This document shows positions 45,622 through 54,865 of a stretch of DNA of 64,000 bases, one piece after another. The notes under the pieces are model-generated. The model made no database searches. It had not been told where the DNA came from and saw only the letters and a list, made by a program, of their open reading frames with translations. Within the stretch, counting starts at the first letter, position 1; the number at the start of each line of letters is the position of its first letter. The stretch spans positions 1 to 64,000 of the forward strand of contig JAIKWV010000038.1 of the NCBI GenBank assembly GCA_024684435.1, written 5' to 3'. The translations under genes were made by a program, and so were the position numbers. The DNA is from Clostridiales bacterium (lineage in GTDB: Bacteria > Bacillota > Clostridia > Oscillospirales > Acutalibacteraceae).

Positions 45622-45794
45622 GCGTGTTTTATTCAGACGATTGCTGACTGGATAAAATGACAAAAATTGGGCATTGTTTATTGCCAAAACGACGCTCATA
45701 CCACATTTTCCTGCGTTTATACTATTTTCTTGTTTTTACTGGAAAAGTATGCTATACTTAATTTTATTAGTTAGTATCGAGGGGGGATCACCTT

Positions 45795-46361
45795 ATGAGC
45801 AAGTTTTTCTCCAAACTTTTAGACGAAGGTCTTTTTTCGGATTGGGCGGAAACGTTAGATTGGCTATTTGATGATTTGAAATTCTCAAAAGAACATAGAG
45901 ACTGGAATGGTGGATATGTTTCTTCATATACAAAAAAAATAAAAAAGGAGCTAAACGATCCCCAAAGAGTAATTTGTGAAAGAATCAATCCCAAAAACTA
46001 CCCAAACCAAAAGAAGATTAATAATAAGCTGAAAAAGCCTTATGTTATGATGAATATGAGCGAAAAAGATAGTTTTGCACGAGACTTAGTTCGCCATATT
46101 CGAAACGGTATTGCGCACGGGGAATCAAAGGTACGAATGGGTACCGGAAAAGCGGGAAAAGAACTATTTATAGAAATCATTGATTATTCAGACAAAGCGA
46201 AGAAACCCAATAACCAGACCGCATATCTTTTTATTCCGTTATCTTATATTGTCTTTTTTCAAAAAACATATTCTGAGATGAACAGATCCATTATGAATAC
46301 CAAAGCAAAAGATCGCAAAGCGTCTCAAAAGCTAAAAAAAGAACGGAGAAAAGCATCATGA
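45795..46361 (+). CDS. HEPN-like domain protein
   Basis: The 188-aa protein is largely helical and very basic at the C-terminus (KAKDRKASQKLKKERRKAS). The segment ARDLVRHIRNGIAHGESKVR carries R103-N-G-I-A-H108, which is the R-x4-H motif of HEPN domains, placed at the start of a helix as expected. HEPN proteins are often ribonucleases in toxin-antitoxin, abortive infection and CRISPR systems; many stand-alone ones are uncharacterised. The gene begins behind GGGGGGA. It overlaps the 1622-aa surface protein by 4 bp, which ties their translation together but gives no clue to the partner role. Confidence 0.65.
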   Translation: MSKFFSKLLDEGLFSDWAETLDWLFDDLKFSKEHRDWNGGYVSSYTKKIKKELNDPQRVICERINPKNYPNQKKINNKLKKPYVMMNMSEKDSFARDLVRHIRNGIAHGESKVRMGTGKAGKELFIEIIDYSDKAKKPNNQTAYLFIPLSYIVFFQKTYSEMNRSIMNTKAKDRKASQKLKKERRKAS

Positions 46362-49300
46362 GAAAAAAGAGAAAACAAATATTATCCATTCTTCTTTGCA
46401 TACTATTGCTCTTCGGAGCAGCGCCTGCATCGGGAATTGCGGCAATCGTCGATTGCCTGTCTCTGCGTGCAAGCGCAGCGAATTATTCCGGCACCTGCGG
46501 CGATAACCTTACATGGTCACTTGATACGGAGACCGGCGAGCTGACCATAAGCGGCACGGGGGAGATGACAGATTATGAGAATATTGGTGTTGTTCCGTGG
46601 GGTTCTTACAAAAAATATATCAAAACCATTGCCATAGACGACAGCGTGACGAGCATAGGAGATAGGGCATTCTACAACTGCAACGGGCTTACCAGTATAA
46701 CCATCCCTGACAGCGTGACGAGCATAGGATTTGTTGCATTCTGCAACTGCAACGGACTTACCAGCGTAACCATCCCCGACAGTGTAACGAGCATAGGAGA
46801 TAGGGCATTCTTAGCTTGCATCGGGCTTACCGACGTAACCATAGGCAACGGCGTGACGAGCATAGGAGATGGTGCATTCTATAACACCGCATATTATAAC
46901 AATGAGAGCAACTGGACTGGCGGCGTTTTGTATATTGGAAAGTACTTGATCAAAGCTAAAGATTCAATCTCCGACGCGTATGTGATTAAGAACGGTACGC
47001 TGTGCATTGCTGACAATGCATTCTACGGCTGCACCGGGCTTACCAGCGTGGTCATCCCCGACAGCGTGACCAGCATCGGCAATTTTGCCTTCTACGGCTG
47101 CACGAGTCTTGCAAGCATCACGATCCCGGACAGTGTGACTAGCATCGAAGCTCATGCCTTCTCCGGCTGCACGAATCTTGCGAGCATCACGATCCCGGAC
47201 AGCGTGACCAGCATAGATAATTCTGCATTCTCCGGCTGCACCGGGCTTACAAGCGTGACCATAGGCAACGGCGTGACGAGCATAGGATATTGGGCATTCT
47301 CCGGCTGCACGGGGATTGAAACGGTCTGTTATGACGGAACCGACCGGTCGGCGATCACGTTCGAAAATGACAATGCTCCACTGATGAACGCAAACTGGTA
47401 TTACCACAAACACAACGAACAAACGGAGACAGAGGTGCGCGGCGCTGTTGCGCCGACCTGCAAGAGTAACGGGTATTCCGGCGATATATACTATATGCCG
47501 TGCGGCGTTTTAAAGCAAAAGGGGAAAAGCGTCAAACCCGATCCTAATGCACATAACTACCAGCAAACCAGGGTAACGTCTCCGACCTGCCAACGGGGCG
47601 GATGGACAACGCATACATGCGTATACTGCGGCGATTCGTATAACGACAGTGAAACCGACCGCATTCCGCACCAATACAATGCGGTCGCAACTGCGCCGAC
47701 AGCAACAAAAGGCGGCTACACGACCTATACCTGTTCCATGTGCAGCAGGAAAGTCACCGCCCACGAAACTCCGCCGACCGGCAGCGAAGTATATACGCTC
47801 ACCTACAACGCCAATGGCGGTACGGTACAGCAGCAAACAACGTATTCCAAAACGTATTCCAAAGGGATTACGATCACGAAACTGACTCCCACACGTTCCG
47901 GGTATACGTTTGTTGAATGGTACCCGACGCTGCCGACTACTATGCCCAATCGCGACCTGACCGTGTACGCGGTCTGGAAGCCGGAACACGCACACGAAAC
48001 CGTCATACTTAATCAGAAAGCACCGACTTGCGGTACAGACGGACATACAGGCGCGGTCTACTGTGCGACGTGCAATGAAGTCATCGAATATGGCAGCGCG
48101 ATCCCCGCAACGGGACACGCGTGGGACAAGGGTACGGTCACAACCGAAGCGACCTGTACTGCCGGCGGTGTGCGCACCTATACCTGCAAAGTTTGCAGCA
48201 CGACGCGGGAAGAAACGATTCCGGCGTGGGGACACTGCTACGACAATGGAATGGTTATCGTCTATCCGACTTGTGTGGATGAGGGCGAAAAAGAATTCTG
48301 CTGCGCAGCCTGCGGCGTGACCTATACCGAACCTGTTTCTGCAAATGGGCACAGTTATAACAGCGGCAAAGTAACGACCGATCCGACCTGTACCGAAGAA
48401 GGCGTTAAAACCTTCACCTGCACGGTTTGCAGTGCAACGCGAACTGAACCGGTCGCTGCGCTCGGTCACAACTATACCTTTGCCATCGAAACACTGCCGA
48501 CCTGCACGGTGGACGGTGTGATGCGCTACACCTGCACGCGCTGCGGCGATACCTACACGAAACCGATCAACGCGGCGCACAAGTACAATGCCGTCCGCAC
48601 AGAACCGACCTGCACCGAAGACGGCGCAATCACCTATACCTGCACGGTCTGCGGCAACAGCTATGCCGATCCGATTGAGAAACTTGGACATACATACAAA
48701 ACCGTTGTAACTGCCCCTACCTGTACGGCGAAGGGTTACACGACCTATACTTGTTCGCGCTGTAATGATACCTATAAAGCAGATGAAACAGATATGATCC
48801 CGCATAGTTACAAGGACGTTGTCACCGCGCCGACTTGCACGCAAAAGGGATATACGACCCACACCTGTACAGTCTGTGGTAATAGCTACACATCCGATGA
48901 AACAGATACTATTCCGCACAGTTATAAGGATGTTGTCACCGCGCCAACCTGTACCGAGAAGGGGTATACAACGCATACCTGCACCGTTTGCGGCTACAAC
49001 TACACATCCGATGAAACAGAAATCATCCCGCACATCTACGGCGATTGGGAATGGGAGACTGAACCGACCATCAATACAGATGGTTTGTTGGTGAAAAAAT
49101 GTAGTACTTGTGGAAATCGGATTGAACGTCAGGTCGAAAAGACATATCTGCAGTTTGATGTTCTGGAAGACGAAGAAACCGGGCAGGAATATGCAGTTGT
49201 TACCGGCTTGCAAGACGTATACCCGGACAAGATCATCGTTCCCGCAGAACTGGCAGGGGCGCCGGTCACGAGAATTGAGGAATATGCCTTCTTCATGGAG

Positions 49301-51226
49301 TCAGAGGAAGAAGACAATCCCGTGGGCTATTCATTCATCGAAGCAGAGATCCTTGCACCTATCGAAGAATTGGAGGAGGCCGCCTTCAAATACTGCACGA
49401 AGCTGCGCAGTGTGATGCTTCCGGACAGCTTAAAGGTGATTGGAGACGATGCCTTTTATTGTTGTTCTGAATTGCAGCGGATCGACTTGCCCGAACAGGT
49501 TGAAAGCATCGGGGATATGGCATTTGCATACTGTGTGAACCTGCAGCAAGTCACACTTCCGCAAGGCCTGAAATCTATTGGCTATGCTGCATTTGGTCAA
49601 TGCAAGAGTATGCAGCAGATTAAACTCCCGGAATGTGTAGAATATCTCGATGAAGTGGTTTTTGCACAGTCCGGTCTGATGGAATTGACGATTCCAGCGT
49701 CACTGTCCGGCATTGAAGGTACGGCTTTTGTCGGCTGTCCAAAAATGACGGCATTTCACGTGGATACAGGCAACTCCTCTTTTATGGCGGTCGATGGTGT
49801 TTTATTTGACAAATCAGGCAAAACGCTCATAGCATTCCCTATGGGCAGAGGCGACACGGAGTATACCGTCCCGGATGGCGTGGAAACGATTGGCATGGCT
49901 GCGTTCGACTATGTGCTTGGCGATAAGGATGTTTATGATGTGGACTTCGTTCCGGCGTCTCTGCAAATGGTTTGCCTGCCGAGTTCTTTGAAGACAATCG
50001 GCGACGTGGCGTTCTACGGCGTGACGCAGATGCAGTCCATAGATATACCGGATGGAGTAACGGAAATAGGTGAAGTTGCATTTGCACAGTGCATCGGGCT
50101 TAAACGCGTGACGATCCCTGCGGGAATCCAGACAATCGGGGCATCTGCATTCGATGAGTGTGATTCTTTACAGGCGGTCTGCTATGCGGGTACTTCCACA
50201 TCATGGAATCGAATTTCAATCGGTAGTTATAACAATGCGCTGAAAAATGCAAAACGTTACTACCACAGACACGATCAAGCGTCCGCAACGCTGACCGGCA
50301 AGATCGACGCAACCTGCACGTCGGATGGCTACACCGGCAGTTATACGTTCGACTGCGGCTATGTCCTCGGCACCGGCGAAGTGATTCCGGCGCTCGGCCA
50401 TGCATACCGCACAGAAGTCACTGCGCCAACGTGCGAAATAAACGGCTATACGACACACATCTGTACACGTTGCGGAAGCAGTTATATGGACAATATTGTG
50501 GATGCAACCGGACATGATTATATGGTCACAAAGCACAAGGATGCGACCTGCACCGAAAGCGGCTATAATATATACAATTGCAAGCATGATACGACGCACA
50601 CCTACACCGAGACGATCCCCACAAAAGGACATGATTACAAAATAGAGATCATTCCGCCGACTTGCGAGACAAAAGGCTACACGTCACACACCTGCTCTCG
50701 TTGTGGAGATAGTTTCACAACAGATGTGATTGCTGCTACCGGTCATTCCTTCAGGGCTTGGATGCAGACAAAAGCACCGACGGTCTATGAGGATGGCGAG
50801 GAACAGAAGACCTGCTCCAAGTGCGGTGCAAAAAACACACGAAGTATTCCCAAACTGCCAATGCCGGTGGTCGCCATCCACAACTTCAACGCTGACAAAA
50901 CGGTGGACTACAAGACCACCATCACCTTCTCCGCGGACGTGACGAACGCCGTTTCCGGCGGAGCGGTGCATTGGTTTATTGACGGCAAGGACGCGGGCAC
51001 AGGCAACACCTATACCGTGACCAAGGCGAAGAAATCCTATACTGTTCAGGTGAAGTACATAAAGGACGGCAAGACCCTCGCCGAGTCCGGTGTGGAAACC
51101 GTCAACGTTAAAACGGGCTTCTTCGCGAAACTCGCCGCCTTCTTCCGCTCCATCTTCGGCGCTCTGCCGAAAGTGGTTCAGGGCTACCTGGGCGCGGATA
51201 TAGTGGAAGGATTTTTAGAAAAATAA
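46358..51226 (+). CDS. Giant secreted repeat protein: BspA-type LRR, CxxC repeats, InlB B-repeat
   Basis: The 1622-aa protein has a signal peptide (cleavage about 40). LRR_5 array one spans about 85-320 (23-residue units such as DSVTSIGDRAFYNCNGLTSI). Next come CxxC repeat units, an InlB B-repeat (about 477-545, LTYNANGGTV ... YTFVEWYP), then about ten 38-residue CxxC repeats (548-897, e.g. TAPTCTQKGYTTHTCTVCG). LRR array two is at 924-1300, with more CxxC repeats to 1500, an Ig-like domain (1500-1584) and a hydrophobic amphipathic tail (FFAKLAAFFRSIFGALPKVV). No LPXTG is present. It likely mediates adhesion at the cell surface. It overlaps the HEPN gene by 4 bp. Confidence 0.88.
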   Translation: MRKKRKQILSILLCILLLFGAAPASGIAAIVDCLSLRASAANYSGTCGDNLTWSLDTETGELTISGTGEMTDYENIGVVPWGSYKKYIKTIAIDDSVTSIGDRAFYNCNGLTSITIPDSVTSIGFVAFCNCNGLTSVTIPDSVTSIGDRAFLACIGLTDVTIGNGVTSIGDGAFYNTAYYNNESNWTGGVLYIGKYLIKAKDSISDAYVIKNGTLCIADNAFYGCTGLTSVVIPDSVTSIGNFAFYGCTSLASITIPDSVTSIEAHAFSGCTNLASITIPDSVTSIDNSAFSGCTGLTSVTIGNGVTSIGYWAFSGCTGIETVCYDGTDRSAITFENDNAPLMNANWYYHKHNEQTETEVRGAVAPTCKSNGYSGDIYYMPCGVLKQKGKSVKPDPNAHNYQQTRVTSPTCQRGGWTTHTCVYCGDSYNDSETDRIPHQYNAVATAPTATKGGYTTYTCSMCSRKVTAHETPPTGSEVYTLTYNANGGTVQQQTTYSKTYSKGITITKLTPTRSGYTFVEWYPTLPTTMPNRDLTVYAVWKPEHAHETVILNQKAPTCGTDGHTGAVYCATCNEVIEYGSAIPATGHAWDKGTVTTEATCTAGGVRTYTCKVCSTTREETIPAWGHCYDNGMVIVYPTCVDEGEKEFCCAACGVTYTEPVSANGHSYNSGKVTTDPTCTEEGVKTFTCTVCSATRTEPVAALGHNYTFAIETLPTCTVDGVMRYTCTRCGDTYTKPINAAHKYNAVRTEPTCTEDGAITYTCTVCGNSYADPIEKLGHTYKTVVTAPTCTAKGYTTYTCSRCNDTYKADETDMIPHSYKDVVTAPTCTQKGYTTHTCTVCGNSYTSDETDTIPHSYKDVVTAPTCTEKGYTTHTCTVCGYNYTSDETEIIPHIYGDWEWETEPTINTDGLLVKKCSTCGNRIERQVEKTYLQFDVLEDEETGQEYAVVTGLQDVYPDKIIVPAELAGAPVTRIEEYAFFMESEEEDNPVGYSFIEAEILAPIEELEEAAFKYCTKLRSVMLPDSLKVIGDDAFYCCSELQRIDLPEQVESIGDMAFAYCVNLQQVTLPQGLKSIGYAAFGQCKSMQQIKLPECVEYLDEVVFAQSGLMELTIPASLSGIEGTAFVGCPKMTAFHVDTGNSSFMAVDGVLFDKSGKTLIAFPMGRGDTEYTVPDGVETIGMAAFDYVLGDKDVYDVDFVPASLQMVCLPSSLKTIGDVAFYGVTQMQSIDIPDGVTEIGEVAFAQCIGLKRVTIPAGIQTIGASAFDECDSLQAVCYAGTSTSWNRISIGSYNNALKNAKRYYHRHDQASATLTGKIDATCTSDGYTGSYTFDCGYVLGTGEVIPALGHAYRTEVTAPTCEINGYTTHICTRCGSSYMDNIVDATGHDYMVTKHKDATCTESGYNIYNCKHDTTHTYTETIPTKGHDYKIEIIPPTCETKGYTSHTCSRCGDSFTTDVIAATGHSFRAWMQTKAPTVYEDGEEQKTCSKCGAKNTRSIPKLPMPVVAIHNFNADKTVDYKTTITFSADVTNAVSGGAVHWFIDGKDAGTGNTYTVTKAKKSYTVQVKYIKDGKTLAESGVETVNVKTGFFAKLAAFFRSIFGALPKVVQGYLGADIVEGFLEK
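46630..47310 (+). repeat. Tandem 69-bp LRR-coding repeats
   Basis: About nine units of 69 bp (23 codons) with a nearly identical core GACAGCGTGACGAGCATAGG, interrupted by one diverged insert at about 46880-46990. High DNA identity between adjacent units points to recent expansion by slippage or recombination. Confidence 0.85.
48689..49030 (+). repeat. Three 114-bp CxxC-repeat units
   Basis: Units start at 48689, 48803 and 48917. Each encodes 38 residues of the form H-x-Y-K-x-V-V-T-A-P-T-C, then GYTT and CxxC. The last two are the most alike; older copies to each side are more diverged. Confidence 0.85.
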
Positions 51227-51243
51227 TATAAACTCATATCCAT

Positions 51244-51276
51244 AAAAAAGGGGCTGTTGCAAACAGTCCCTTTTTT
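51244..51276. terminator. Terminator of the giant surface protein gene
   Basis: AAAAAAGGGGCTGT (51244-51257) pairs with ACAGTCCCTTTTTT (51263-51276) with one G-T pair. The A and T tracts make it usable in both directions. Confidence 0.9.
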
Positions 51277-51402
51277 ATGCGATTGCTTTTTAACAATTCA
51301 TCCTCCGCAGCTTATTGCGTTTTTTCTTTTAAATGATTGAAAATTTCGCCATTTTTGAGTATTATAAAGATAAATAAATCAAAATTTGGGGAGAGTATTA
51401 AT

Positions 51403-52131
51403 ATGAGCGCATTTAAGGACTACAGCACACATATTCGGAGCACGCGGAAGGAGTTGCTTTTTGAGTATTTTCTGCCTCTGCTCGCGGAGTTTTTGATACT
51501 GGTATTATGTATTATACCTTTCAGATTGTTAAAGACGCTCGGCTCATTGGTAGAAGAACCCGCCATGGTCGGAGAAGCGCAAACTCAGCCGACGGTTGGC
51601 AGGTTGGCGTTTGGCATCATCGCGCTGGTGCTTTGGTTTGTTTTTACTTTTGTCGCGTCAAAAATGGCTGAAAAAGATAAACATTACGCATCCTCGTTTT
51701 TGGGCTTTACCGCGGGTATCCTGCTTTGGCAGTTTATCGGGGAGATCTCCTGGCACTATTCCATCGGCGGCGTGCATTTTGTTCCGTTTGAAAGCGTAAC
51801 GACCTTCCCGGTCGCGTGCCTGTTCATCCTGCTGTTGATCTACGGCAAAAAGCACCACAGCTTTGATTGGGGCGTCTGGTGTATGCTTATCTCCTTCGCG
51901 TTTAACTGGATGGGGCATTATGTAATGGAAGGCACCTATCCCTTCGTCGCGTCCAGGGTGGATCAGCATACCTGGTACGTTTGCGCTTCGCTTGTTTCGG
52001 GCATTTGCGGATTGATTTACAGCATCGTTTTCCTGCTGTTCCGCGTGAGAACCAGGCGCGGCAGACTCCTCGCGTCAATGCTGACCTACATCTCCATCGG
52101 AGTTATGGCTTTTGGGTTAATGGAAGGATAA
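51403..52131 (+). CDS. Polytopic membrane protein of unknown function
   Basis: The 242-aa protein has about seven predicted transmembrane helices. It begins MSAFKDYSTHIRSTRKELLF and ends with a helix and MEGstop. His and Trp are frequent in the middle (GEISWHYSIGGVHFVPFESV, WMGHYVMEGTYPF), which may line a membrane site. I recognise no family. Start 51403 has GGGGAGAG upstream; the reading from 51337 is unlikely. It stands just before the WYL cluster but shares no clear signal with it. Confidence 0.7.
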   Translation: MSAFKDYSTHIRSTRKELLFEYFLPLLAEFLILVLCIIPFRLLKTLGSLVEEPAMVGEAQTQPTVGRLAFGIIALVLWFVFTFVASKMAEKDKHYASSFLGFTAGILLWQFIGEISWHYSIGGVHFVPFESVTTFPVACLFILLLIYGKKHHSFDWGVWCMLISFAFNWMGHYVMEGTYPFVASRVDQHTWYVCASLVSGICGLIYSIVFLLFRVRTRRGRLLASMLTYISIGVMAFGLMEG

Positions 52132-52196
52132 CGTTGGGCGGTTAGTCGGGTTTTCTTAAAACAGACGACAATGAGATAACAGAATTGCTGTCGGCA

Positions 52197-52277
52197 ATGA
52201 GCGAGCTTGATGGTAAGATCAAAAAGATCAAAACTGAAATCCGAGAAAAGCAACGTATGTTGGAACGTATAAAATAA
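52197..52277 (+). pseudogene. Short coiled-coil reading frame, probable gene remnant
   Basis: The frame gives MSELDGKIKKIKTEIREKQR and six more residues, all helical and charged, and stays open upstream without a start for a further 17 codons (back to TAG near 52144). It looks like the 3' end of a lost gene (for example a regulator with a C-terminal coiled coil). No ribosome binding site is seen. It ends 18 bp before the WYL gene. Confidence 0.35.
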
Positions 52278-52295
52278 CTTGAACCGGAGGAAAAT

Positions 52296-53291
52296 ATGGG
52301 TCGGGAGAAAATGATAAATCAAAAACTGAAACTGCTTTACATCAGGGACTATTTGCATGATAATTCTGACGAAGAACATCCGGTTTCTGTAGCAAAGCTG
52401 ATTTCATATCTTGAATCCAACAACATATTTGTTGAGAGAAAGACCATATACGATGATATCGCCAAGCTAAGGCTGTATGGTGAGGATATTGAACTGCGAA
52501 GGGGGAAATACGGCGGATATTTCTGCGCATCGAGGGATTTTGACCTGCCCGAGATCAAAATGCTTGTTGATTCCGTTCAGGTTTCAAAGTTTATAACCGA
52601 AAAGCAAAGCATGGATCTGATAAAAAAGCTTGAGCATCTGGCTAACAAATTTGACGCCGACAAGCTTCACAGGCAGGTCGTGGTGCAGAACAGGGTTAAG
52701 ACGGGGCAGACCAACATTTTCAGCAACATTGATCACATCTCTCATGCCATAAACACCGATTGCACAGTACGCTTCAAATATTTTTATTACAACCTGCAGA
52801 AGAAAATTGAATACAGAAATAACGAGAACTTTTATGAAATAAGTCCTTTCTGTCTGCTTTGGGACAACGAACACTACTATATGCTCGGTTTCGATGCCGA
52901 CGCAGGCAAAATGAAACATTACCGCGTTGACAGGATGAAAAGCGTATCGGCAACGGACAATCAGCGGCGGGGCAAAGAAGAGTTCGCAAAAATCGATATT
53001 TCTTCTTATCAGAAAAGAGTTTTCAATATGTATCACGGCGAAGAGAAAACCGTTGAAATACGCTTCAGCAAAGGTCTGATAAACGTTGTGCTTGACAGGT
53101 TCGGGAAAGATACGATGATAATTCCGGAAAAAGACGGGGAGCACTTCATGATCTGCGTCAAAGTCGATGTGAGCGATCAGTTTTATTCCTGGCTTCTCGG
53201 GTTTCCCGGTGAATGTGAAGTGATCTCACCCAAGGAGATCAGAGACGATCTTAGAAATATCGGCGAAACAATAGTAAAACAGTACCAATAA
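52296..53291 (+). CDS. WYL domain transcriptional regulator
   Basis: The 331-aa protein has an N-terminal winged helix of the HTH_11 type (about 10-70, VERKTIYDDIAKLRLYGEDI) and a central WYL domain. The WYL-type stretch is FYEISPFCLLWDNEHYYMLG (about 180-200) and RVDRMKSV follows. A C-terminal WCX-like dimer domain is at about 245-325. WYL proteins sense nucleotides or nucleic acid and very often control phage-defence or DNA-damage genes. GGAGG precedes the ATG. Its direct neighbours downstream share a promoter motif (see 53345 and 54780), so it is the natural candidate to bind it (inference). Confidence 0.93.
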   Translation: MGREKMINQKLKLLYIRDYLHDNSDEEHPVSVAKLISYLESNNIFVERKTIYDDIAKLRLYGEDIELRRGKYGGYFCASRDFDLPEIKMLVDSVQVSKFITEKQSMDLIKKLEHLANKFDADKLHRQVVVQNRVKTGQTNIFSNIDHISHAINTDCTVRFKYFYYNLQKKIEYRNNENFYEISPFCLLWDNEHYYMLGFDADAGKMKHYRVDRMKSVSATDNQRRGKEEFAKIDISSYQKRVFNMYHGEEKTVEIRFSKGLINVVLDRFGKDTMIIPEKDGEHFMICVKVDVSDQFYSWLLGFPGECEVISPKEIRDDLRNIGETIVKQYQ

Positions 53292-53344
53292 ATAATATTT
53301 CAAACGATCCGGCAGTAAGAAAAATTGCCGGATCTAACTTTTTG

Positions 53345-53378
53345 AGTACAGATTTTTGGACTTGATTTATGATAAAAT
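53345..53378 (+). promoter_or_regulatory. Shared motif and promoter before the NYN gene
   Basis: The 19-bp sequence AGTACAGATTTTTGGACTT (53345-53363) is followed, after 9 bp, by TAAAAT (53373-53378). The same 19 bp with the same 9-bp spacing to a -10 box is found at 54780-54813. It covers where the -35 box would lie, and no consensus -35 exists, which suggests an activator site. Confidence 0.7.
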
Positions 53379-53409
53379 CTAAACAACAAATTTGAAAGGG
53401 GCAACAATT

Positions 53410-54771
53410 ATGTGTAAACCGTTATCACTTGAAGATCTTGCAAAGCTGGATATTTTCAAGAAAAACCAAACAGAGATCACATCCAAAATCGCTTATCTTA
53501 TCGGAGTCAAGGAAGAATATCTGACGCAGTTCTTTGACGATTATGAAGAAGAAGTAAAGATACTTGAAAAATCAAGCTGCTTTGTTATCAGAAATCTGAG
53601 CATACTGCGCACAAAGCTTCTCACAAACTATATGAGAACAGAGAACGCTTTCAGATATGACCTTATGAACCTTGACAGAATGGATATGTACAAAACCGAA
53701 GTCAAGGCTCTTGAAAGGTGCAAGGTCAATATCGTAAAAGCAAATTACAGAGTAAACAAATATATAGTCGATATAAATGACATTATCTCAAAAAGAATTG
53801 ATGAGTGCAGAAATCTTTTCCCTGATTGGATCGAATGGAAATACATAAAGAGAATGTTCATCATGCCCAACGGCACAAAAGAAGATAAGATCATAAACGA
53901 GAGCAGCAAATTCAACGCGAACAGAGGTTTCTACCCCTTCGGCTGTTATGTGAACTGGGATCCTAAGGATGAAGGAAATGTGCTTGTAAGCGACAAAAAA
54001 TTCCTTAATATACTCTATGCTCAGAATAACGACTACTTCACCGAAATAAATAAGGTCACAGATGTGAACGACAGCGTCAAATCCGGCATTTACGATTTCA
54101 TAGACAGAAACAAAGTGGTCGACGTGGTTGTTGACTGTGAAAATTCAGACGCTTACAGACTTTATTCCACACTCAAGGGACTTGATGACGAGAAGATATC
54201 CAAAATAAACAAAGTGATCCTTTATGACGACATCCACACTACTCCGGCGTGGAAAATGCTTACAGAAGAGTTCAGAGGAATAATTGATTTTGAATATATT
54301 CTTGTAGAAAGACTCAACGAAGCGAAATCTCTGGTCGACCACAAGATGATTGCTGATATCTCAAAAGAGCATTACCGCGAGGAGGTCGACGCATTCATCA
54401 TCGTCTCGTCGGACAGCGATTACTGGGCAATAATCAATTCGATAGAAGACGCCGATTTTCTTGTTATGGTGGAAAAAGAAAAGGTGGGCAGCAATATCAG
54501 GGAAGCCCTTGACAAAAAGGGAGTATTCTACTGCTATATCAATGATTTCTGTTCATCCAAGGCCGGACAGTTTGAGAACAAAGTTCTCGATGCGGAGCTG
54601 AAAAAACAGCTTGAGAAAGTTATCCAGCTCAACGCCAAGGATCTGCTCAGATCGGTTTATCAGGCGGCGAGGATCACCTCAGGCGAAACGGAAAAAGAGA
54701 ATTACTACAATAAGCATATCAAAACCCTTAAACTGGTTATTGACGATTTGGGAAATATGAAAATTGTCTGA
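53410..54771 (+). CDS. NYN/PIN-like ribonuclease domain protein
   Basis: This protein of 453 aa has a helical N-terminal part (1-150) with no known domain, then an NYN nuclease fold from about 230. VVDVVVDCENSDAY provides the first acid (Asp242, with Glu244-Asn245), SLVDHKMIADI the second region, and FIIVSSDSDYWAI the third (SSDSDY, about 333-338). That acid set is the metal site of NYN/PIN RNases. Start 53410 has AAAGGGG 8 bp upstream. It carries its own promoter with the shared motif. No antitoxin-like small gene is beside it. Substrate RNA unknown. Confidence 0.82.
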   Translation: MCKPLSLEDLAKLDIFKKNQTEITSKIAYLIGVKEEYLTQFFDDYEEEVKILEKSSCFVIRNLSILRTKLLTNYMRTENAFRYDLMNLDRMDMYKTEVKALERCKVNIVKANYRVNKYIVDINDIISKRIDECRNLFPDWIEWKYIKRMFIMPNGTKEDKIINESSKFNANRGFYPFGCYVNWDPKDEGNVLVSDKKFLNILYAQNNDYFTEINKVTDVNDSVKSGIYDFIDRNKVVDVVVDCENSDAYRLYSTLKGLDDEKISKINKVILYDDIHTTPAWKMLTEEFRGIIDFEYILVERLNEAKSLVDHKMIADISKEHYREEVDAFIIVSSDSDYWAIINSIEDADFLVMVEKEKVGSNIREALDKKGVFYCYINDFCSSKAGQFENKVLDAELKKQLEKVIQLNAKDLLRSVYQAARITSGETEKENYYNKHIKTLKLVIDDLGNMKIV

Positions 54772-54779
54772 TAAAAATA

Positions 54780-54813
54780 AGTACAGATTTTTGGACTTAA
54801 AATGCGATATAAT
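54780..54813 (+). promoter_or_regulatory. Shared motif and promoter before the SWIM gene
   Basis: The second copy of AGTACAGATTTTTGGACTT (54780-54798) is again 9 bp before a -10 box, here perfect TATAAT (54808-54813). The start codon follows 52 bp later, behind GAGGT. Confidence 0.72.
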
Positions 54814-54865
54814 TCAGATATACAAATGAGCAGGGGCTCACAAAAAGGAAATTTGAGGTGTTAAT

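Noticed and set aside
46630..47310. Possible tandem regulatory repeats
   Set aside because: They are 69-bp units coding for 23-residue leucine-rich repeats.
48689..49030. CRISPR-like evenly spaced repeats
   Set aside because: The units are in-frame 114-bp coding repeats without unique spacers, and no cas genes are in the window (the DUF2779 Cas4-like domain is not CRISPR-associated here).
47510..49213. 567-codon minus-strand reading frame
   Set aside because: It is antisense to the CxxC repeats of the giant surface protein; the open frame is forced by the repeated codon pattern and has no signal, start site or known domain.
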